A stretch of DNA of 5,075 nucleotides from Phycisphaeraceae bacterium (lineage in GTDB: Bacteria > Planctomycetota > Phycisphaerae > Phycisphaerales > Phycisphaeraceae), in the NCBI GenBank assembly GCA_007119405.1, contig SKPT01000337.1:1-5075 (forward strand), given 5' to 3'. The notes below the pieces were generated by a model. It was not told the DNA's origin, made no database searches, and saw only the letters and a program-made list of their open reading frames with translations. The position numbers and the translations under genes were made by a program. Numbering within the stretch: position 1 is the stretch's first letter; each line of letters begins with the position of its first letter. Positions 1 through 2,765 of the stretch are shown piece by piece.

Positions 1-215
1 GCATGATCATCACCGGCGGGGACACGTCCGGCCACGTCGCCCGCGCCATGGGCATCGAGGCCTTGACGATGGTCGCCCCGCTGGCGCCCGGCTCACCGCT
101 GTGCCGCGCCGCGGCGCCCGACAGCCCCGCCGACGACATCGAGATCTGCTTCAAGGGCGGCCAGGTCGGCCGCGACGACTTCTTCGCCACCGCCAAAGAC
201 GGAGCCGAATCATGA
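1..215 (+). CDS. oiaK: Four-carbon acid sugar kinase (DUF1537 family), C-terminal part; probable 3-oxo-isoapionate kinase
   Basis: This is the last 70 codons of a gene that starts before the window. The visible part is the end of the nucleotide-binding C-terminal domain of the DUF1537 kinases (relatives of OtnK, DtnK and YgbK). These cytoplasmic enzymes phosphorylate four-carbon acid sugars and their analogues with ATP. The family's Gly-rich TGGDTSG motif is at residues 4-10 of the visible stretch, followed by a VAPLAPGSPLCR segment. A late FKGGQVG motif stands where OtnK/DtnK-type members usually have a KSGNFG-like sequence. The stop codon overlaps the start of the next gene (ATGA, 212-215), so the two are probably translationally coupled. 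That neighbour looks like D-apionate oxidoisomerase, which makes the expected substrate 3-oxo-isoapionate, giving the 4-phosphate. The family call is firm. The substrate and the symbol rest on the neighbour and on recalled similarity, and another tetronate-like acid is possible. Confidence 0.62.
   Translation, partial: MIITGGDTSGHVARAMGIEALTMVAPLAPGSPLCRAAAPDSPADDIEICFKGGQVGRDDFFATAKDGAES
201..204 (+). promoter_or_regulatory. Shine-Dalgarno GGAG for the apnO-like gene
   Basis: GGAG lies inside the last codons of the kinase gene, 7 nt before the ATG at 212. It fixes that ATG as the start. The upstream in-frame ATG at 101 would add a 37-residue Arg-rich stretch in front of the Rossmann fold and lies wholly inside the kinase gene. 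Confidence 0.65.
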
Positions 216-1045
216 CCACCCTCGCCATCTGGGGCGCTGCCGGCAACATGGGCACGCGCACGAGCAACGCCTTCCGCAACGATCCCGATTACCGCATCCT
301 TCACGTCGAGCCCGTGGCCGCCGGGCAGGAGAAGCTCAAGCAGCGCGGCGACACGCCCACGCCGGCCGACGAGGCGGCGGCGCAGGCGGACGTCGTCATC
401 CTCGCCATCGCCGACAAGCACATCGCCAGCGTCGCGTGCGACATCGTGCCACAGCTCAAGCCCGGGGCCATGGTCATGACCCTCGACCCCGCCGCCGCCT
501 ACGCCGGCAAGCTCCCGCCGCGCGACGACATCACCTACTTCGTCGCGCACCCGGCCCACCCGCCTCTGTTCAACGACGAGCAGACCATGGACGCCCGGCG
601 GGACTACTTCGGCTCGGGGCTCGCCAAGCAGGCCATCGTCGCCGCGCTGATGCAGGGCCCCGAGGAGCATTACGAGCTGGGCGTGACCATCGCCTCGCGC
701 ATGTGGGGCCCGGTGCTGCGCGTGCATCGCGTGACCGTTGAGCAGATGGCCATCCTCGAGCCCGCCCTTTCCGAAACCGTCGGCGCCACCTGCATCGCGA
801 TCGTGCGCGAGGCCATGGACGAAGCCATCCGCCGCGGCGTCCCGGCCGAGGCGGCGCGCGACTTCATCCTCGGCCACCTCAACGTCGAGCTGGCGATCCT
901 CTTCGACGAGATCGACTGGGACTTCTCCGAAGGCGCCAAGCTCGCCATCGAGCAGGCGAAGAAGGAGATCTTCCAGCCCGACTGGAAGAAGGTCTTCGAG
1001 CCCGAGCACCTCAAGAAGAGCGTGGACGCGATCACCAGCCCGTGA
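212..1045 (+). CDS. apnO: NAD-dependent dehydrogenase with PGDH_C domain; probable D-apionate oxidoisomerase
   Basis: The predicted product is a complete 277-aa cytoplasmic oxidoreductase. An N-terminal Rossmann fold begins almost at the first residue and shows the dinucleotide motif GAAGNMG (residues 8-14). The VVILAIADKHI strand (61-71) and an MTLDPAAAY segment (89-97) follow. A VAHPAHPP motif at 112-119 is likely at the substrate site. The C-terminal half is all-helical, of the phosphogluconate-dehydrogenase-like PGDH_C type, with a conserved-looking GHLNVE at 221-226. Length and order match D-apionate oxidoisomerase, which uses NAD+ to oxidise and isomerise D-apionate to 3-oxo-isoapionate. 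The gene begins inside the kinase stop codon (ATGA), as expected when successive pathway steps are co-expressed. The next step in known pathways is a RuBisCO-like OiaX or OiaT, or another route; none is in the window, so it may lie upstream. The family is confident and the exact substrate is inferred. A paralogous dehydrogenase acting on another sugar acid is the main alternative. Confidence 0.68.
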   Translation: MTTLAIWGAAGNMGTRTSNAFRNDPDYRILHVEPVAAGQEKLKQRGDTPTPADEAAAQADVVILAIADKHIASVACDIVPQLKPGAMVMTLDPAAAYAGKLPPRDDITYFVAHPAHPPLFNDEQTMDARRDYFGSGLAKQAIVAALMQGPEEHYELGVTIASRMWGPVLRVHRVTVEQMAILEPALSETVGATCIAIVREAMDEAIRRGVPAEAARDFILGHLNVELAILFDEIDWDFSEGAKLAIEQAKKEIFQPDWKKVFEPEHLKKSVDAITSP

Positions 1046-1047
1046 CC

Positions 1048-1070
1048 GGCCGCCGGAACCGGCGTGGCCG
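1048..1070. terminator. Candidate hairpin between convergent genes
   Basis: The 34-bp gap between the apnO-like gene and the convergent small ORF contains the perfect inverted repeat CGCCGG-AA-CCGGCG (1051-1064), flanked by GGC and GGCC. Its position just after the stop of both genes would suit a bidirectional terminator. There is no T-run on either side, so intrinsic termination is doubtful. In sequence this GC-rich, a 6-bp palindrome could arise by chance. Confidence 0.28.
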
Positions 1071-1079
1071 CGCGCCGCG

Positions 1080-1373
1080 TCAGTCGAAGCCCTGGAGCTT
1101 CGCCTTACTCTGGAGCTCGTCGAGCAGCGCGCCGTCGGCTTCGAGCAACCTGGCGACGGTCTCGATCAACGCCGGGTCGGTCGCATGCTCGAGGTAATCG
1201 CGGCAGCCGATGGGGTCGAGGCTCCCGCTGGCCTGGGCGCTGGCCAGGGCGATGTAGGCCTGGGCGTAGTTCAGCCGGCGCCCGAGACGCCGGGTCAGGG
1301 CCTCGGCGGCGGACTTCAGCGCCGGGATCGCCTCGGTGGGGATGGCCAGCTCCGTGGATCGTCGTTCATGCAT
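1080..1373 (-). CDS. Small helical protein of unknown function (97 aa)
   Basis: I do not recognise this family. The chosen start gives 97 residues, beginning MHERRSTELAIPTEAIPAL. The product looks soluble and almost entirely alpha-helical, with short Ala/Leu-rich amphipathic helices, a basic patch TRRLGRRLNYAQAY (27-40), one Cys (57) and an acidic stretch near 70-86. There is no signal peptide, membrane segment or clear DNA-binding motif. Codons end mostly in G or C, like the neighbouring genes, which supports real coding. The frame stays open upstream to an ATG at 1556, but those extra 61 residues are Arg/Gly/Ser-rich and resemble translated non-coding GC-rich DNA, so the downstream ATG was preferred. 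No good Shine-Dalgarno precedes it, only GGGG two bases away. The gene converges on the apnO-like gene and diverges from the pilin gene, so it is probably its own unit. Confidence 0.6.
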   Translation of the reverse strand: MHERRSTELAIPTEAIPALKSAAEALTRRLGRRLNYAQAYIALASAQASGSLDPIGCRDYLEHATDPALIETVARLLEADGALLDELQSKAKLQGFD

Positions 1374-1561
1374 GGCCCCATGCTGATCGTTGGGCCGTGG
1401 GTTGTCCAGTCGGGCGCGTCGATGCCGCCCCGACCGTCGCCGCGAGCCGCCAGCCCAGCCCGGGCTCGATGCGCTGATCGCACGCCGAGGCCTCCAGCAT
1501 CGGCGAGCGGACCCACGCCCGCGTCCTCGCGACGCCCGCCACCCTTTTCCCGGCAAGGCTA

Positions 1562-1590
1562 TTGCCCCCGGGAACCGGCGCCCGTATGTT
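1562..1590 (+). promoter_or_regulatory. Candidate sigma70-type promoter of the pilin gene
   Basis: TTGCCC (1562-1567, 4 of 6 to TTGACA) and TATGTT (1585-1590, 4 of 6 to TATAAT) are exactly 17 bp apart. Transcription would start near 1597, giving a leader of about 40 nt. This AT-richer patch stands out in a GC-rich gap. The match is modest and planctomycete promoters are poorly characterised. Confidence 0.38.
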
Positions 1591-1622
1591 GAACCTGCCG
1601 GGACTTGCCCCCCGCGTCGTTG

Positions 1623-1629
1623 AGAGGGG
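1623..1629 (+). promoter_or_regulatory. Shine-Dalgarno AGAGGGG for the pilin gene
   Basis: A purine run containing GAGG ends 7 nt before the ATG at 1637. It supports that start over the earlier in-frame ATGs at 1562 and 1586, neither of which leaves a normal prepilin leader. Confidence 0.6.
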
Positions 1630-1636
1630 CTTCGCC

Positions 1637-2335
1637 ATGACCGCCCAGCGCAGGACCGTCGGCTTCACGCTCATCGAGCTGCTGGTGGTCATATCGATCA
1701 TCGCCCTGCTCATCGGCATCCTCCTGCCCGCGCTCGCCGCCGCCCGCCGCACGGCCCGCGCGATGCAATGCGCCTCCAACGTCCGCTCGATCGTCCAGGC
1801 CCTGGTGATGTACGAGATGGACGTCGGCCGCTTCCCCCAGCGCTTCAACCCCGACGACCCGGATCGCAACTGGGGCTACAAGGACAACCTCCTGCGCATG
1901 GACGCGGCCGTGGACGACATCTTCATCTGCCCGGAGCACCCCGAGCACGGCTACTTCAAGGACGAGCTTCAGCAGCCGTCGTACGGCTTCAACTGGTTCT
2001 ACGACAACTCGCCCATGTCCGTCGTGCAGCGCAACACCATCCTCGTCGCCGAGACCTACGGCAGCCACGGCGAAGGCTCGCACCGCGCCGACGGCCGCAC
2101 CACCTGGCCCGAGGAGCCCGGCCAGAGCCCCACCACCTCCCAGGGCCAGCCCGGCCCGCCCGACAGCCACATCGGCCGCATCGACATCGAGCGCCATCGC
2201 GGCAGCGCGAACTACGGCTTCGAGGACGGCCGCGTGCAGCGCCTGCCCTACGGGCAGGTCTCCGAGCCCGACATCGAGACCTGGTGGGGCCACGACCAGG
2301 GCCTGCACGACCTCGCCCCCTGGCCGCCGTACTAG
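1637..2335 (+). CDS. Type IV pilin-like protein (pseudopilin) with H-X9-DG motif
   Basis: The predicted 232-aa product begins with a class III prepilin leader, MTAQRRTVG, cut before FTLIELLVV. Gly9 is at -1, Phe10 at +1 and the invariant Glu14 at +5. One hydrophobic helix (about 10-35) follows, then the [15 protein letters not shown] segment that leads into the globular domain in planctomycete pseudopilins. Near the C-terminus, [12 protein letters not shown] (187-198) is an exact H-X9-DG motif, the hallmark of the prepilin-associated domain greatly expanded in Planctomycetota. Cys45 and Cys98 could form a disulfide. A Pro/Gln/Gly-rich loop at 159-176 interrupts the domain. A prepilin peptidase would process the protein at the inner membrane for assembly into a pilus-like or type II secretion-like structure. 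No pilus assembly genes are nearby, so its partners are unknown. Such orphan pseudopilin genes are common in this phylum. Family call firm, role unknown. Confidence 0.88.
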   Translation: MTAQRRTVGFTLIELLVVISIIALLIGILLPALAAARRTARAMQCASNVRSIVQALVMYEMDVGRFPQRFNPDDPDRNWGYKDNLLRMDAAVDDIFICPEHPEHGYFKDELQQPSYGFNWFYDNSPMSVVQRNTILVAETYGSHGEGSHRADGRTTWPEEPGQSPTTSQGQPGPPDSHIGRIDIERHRGSANYGFEDGRVQRLPYGQVSEPDIETWWGHDQGLHDLAPWPPY

Positions 2336-2362
2336 GCTCCGGCCGAAAACCGCAGGCAGGAG

Positions 2363-2397
2363 GGGTGCCACGCAACGCCATGAACTTTACGCGTGGC
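2363..2397 (+). repeat. Lone GGGTGCCAC end motif with weak stem-loop
   Basis: GGGTGCCAC (2363-2371) is identical to the outer end of the large palindrome further right. The overlapping GCCACGC (2367-2373) pairs with GCGTGGC (2391-2397) across a 17-nt loop. It lies 27 nt after the pilin stop, so it could form an RNA hairpin there, but no T-run follows. It may be a decayed member of the repeat family rather than a terminator. Confidence 0.4.
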
Positions 2398-2405
2398 GGC
2401 GCTGA

Positions 2406-2492
2406 TGTAGGGTGGGTAGAGCGCAGCGAAACCCACCGAGATGCGATCCACGGCAAGACTGGTGGGTTTCGCTTCGCTCTACCCACCCTACA
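2406..2492. repeat. Inverted repeat 1: 32-bp arms, 31 of 32 paired
   Basis: The left arm (2406-2437) begins TGTAGGGTGGGTAGAGCG. The right arm (2461-2492) is its reverse complement except at one base (C2424 against the complement of T2474). A 23-nt unpaired loop separates them. The arms contain GGGTGGGT and the complement ACCCACCC. This resembles the widespread REP-like or MITE-like palindromes that carry a GTGGGTTTCGC core in many bacterial genomes. It encodes nothing and has no transposase beside it. One near-perfect palindrome of this length is far beyond chance. Confidence 0.88.
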
Positions 2493-2509
2493 ACCAGATT
2501 CACGGCGTT

Positions 2510-2597
2510 GGGTGCCACGGCTTGACCGCGAAGCGGCAAGCCGTGCATCTGGGGGCCGTCGCACGGCTTGCCGCTTCGCGGTCAAGCCGTGGCACCC
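2510..2597. repeat. Inverted repeat 2: perfect 37-bp arms with nested hairpins
   Basis: The left arm (2510-2546) and right arm (2561-2597) are exact reverse complements, with a 14-nt loop between them. The outer ends are GGGTGCCACGG and CCGTGGCACCC. Each arm is itself self-complementary. In the left arm CACGGCTTG (2516-2524) pairs with CAAGCCGTG (2537-2545) and CCGC (2526-2529) with GCGG (2533-2536) around a GAA loop, leaving only A2525 bulged. The element can therefore form one long hairpin or two side-by-side hairpins (a cruciform-like pair). It looks like an intact copy of a mobile or REP-type palindrome. No mobility gene is present. Confidence 0.9.
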
Positions 2598-2635
2598 GCT
2601 TTGCGGACGGAGGCTGGCCCGCGTCCCTCTTCGGC

Positions 2636-2718
2636 CTTGTCAGTGCGTGACGGCATACGTGCCCACGGCACCCTTCCACACTGACAAGCTCCGTGGACTC
2701 CGCTTGTCAGTGGCACCC
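2636..2718. repeat. Inverted repeat 3: CTTGTCAGTG family, three arms
   Basis: CTTGTCAGTG occurs at 2636-2645 and 2703-2712, with its reverse complement CACTGACAAG between them at 2679-2688. The middle copy can pair with the left one (10 bp, 33-nt loop) or with the right one (11 bp with the extra C/G, 2679-2689 with 2702-2712, 12-nt loop), but not both. The right arm runs straight into GTGGCACCC (2710-2718), the same 9-mer end as inverted repeat 2. A partial GGCACCC also occurs at 2667-2673. This looks like one complete hairpin next to a decayed second copy. Confidence 0.75.
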
Positions 2719-2738
2719 GGCTCAACTCACCTTACAAT
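2704..2738 (+). promoter_or_regulatory. Possible promoter of the DUF4838 gene
   Basis: TACAAT (2733-2738) matches the -10 consensus at 5 of 6 positions and lies 27 nt before the ATG, so transcription would start near 2745 with a leader of about 20 nt. The best -35-like box, TTGTCA (2704-2709, 5 of 6), is 23 nt upstream, too far for a standard promoter. At 16-nt spacing only TGGCAC (2711-2716) is available. Both candidates fall in the right arm of inverted repeat 3. The -10 is credible and the -35 uncertain. Confidence 0.4.
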
Positions 2739-2753
2739 GGCGGCGCGTCACCC

Positions 2754-2759
2754 AAGGAG
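2754..2759 (+). promoter_or_regulatory. Strong Shine-Dalgarno AAGGAG for the DUF4838 gene
   Basis: A near-consensus AAGGAG ends 6 nt before the ATG at 2766. It is the best ribosome-binding site in the window and settles the start, which also gives a complete signal peptide. Confidence 0.8.
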
Positions 2760-2765
2760 CCCATC

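Larger units (their letters stand above)
1374..1636. other. Divergent intergenic region without a gene
   Basis: These 263 bp separate the starts of the small minus-strand gene and the pilin gene. Open frames cross it on both strands, but their translations are Arg/Pro/Ala-rich and low in complexity, as expected for GC-rich non-coding DNA. The right end holds a candidate promoter and Shine-Dalgarno for the pilin gene. No repeat, RNA gene or clear operator was seen. Confidence 0.55.
2336..2765. other. Gene-free block crowded with palindromic repeats
   Basis: This 430-bp gap between the pilin and DUF4838 genes has no convincing ORF. Short open frames across it simply read through the palindromes. 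It holds a weak hairpin after the pilin stop, three unrelated inverted repeats, several copies of the 9-mer GGGTGCCAC/GTGGCACCC, and at its right end a -10-like box and Shine-Dalgarno for the DUF4838 gene. The individual elements are listed separately. Confidence 0.75.

Noticed and set aside
101..211. N-terminal extension of the apnO-like gene to the ATG at 101
   Set aside because: The added residues are Arg/Pro-rich and lie in another frame inside the kinase gene. The Rossmann motif begins right after the ATG at 212, which has a GGAG at proper distance.
1380..1408. Possible minus-strand promoter (TGGACA, 17-bp spacer, CAGCAT) before the small gene
   Set aside because: The -10 box matches only 3 of 6 positions and would leave almost no leader before the start codon. 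Too weak to annotate.
1374..1556. N-terminal extension of the small minus-strand protein to 158 aa
   Set aside because: The extra 61 residues are Arg/Gly/Ser/Trp-rich and differ sharply from the helical, balanced composition after the ATG at 1373, so they look like translated non-coding DNA.
1559..2371. 270-aa minus-strand open frame opposite the pilin gene
   Set aside because: Its Val/Ala/Gly/Asp-rich composition is typical of an antisense frame in high-GC DNA. The plus-strand frame carries an unmistakable prepilin leader and H-X9-DG motif.
2406..2492. Rho-independent terminator for the pilin gene
   Set aside because: The arms are 32 bp with a 23-nt loop and no T-run follows. The size and sequence fit a dispersed palindromic element better than a terminator, though it could still affect transcript ends.
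2441..2650. 69-aa plus-strand open frame across the palindromes
   Set aside because: It merely reads through both inverted repeats, so its peptide contains mirrored repeat-derived segments. There is no Shine-Dalgarno and no family resemblance.
2336..2765. CRISPR array or attachment site in the repeat-rich gap
   Set aside because: The repeats are inverted, differ from each other and have no regular spacers. There are no cas, integrase or tRNA genes nearby.
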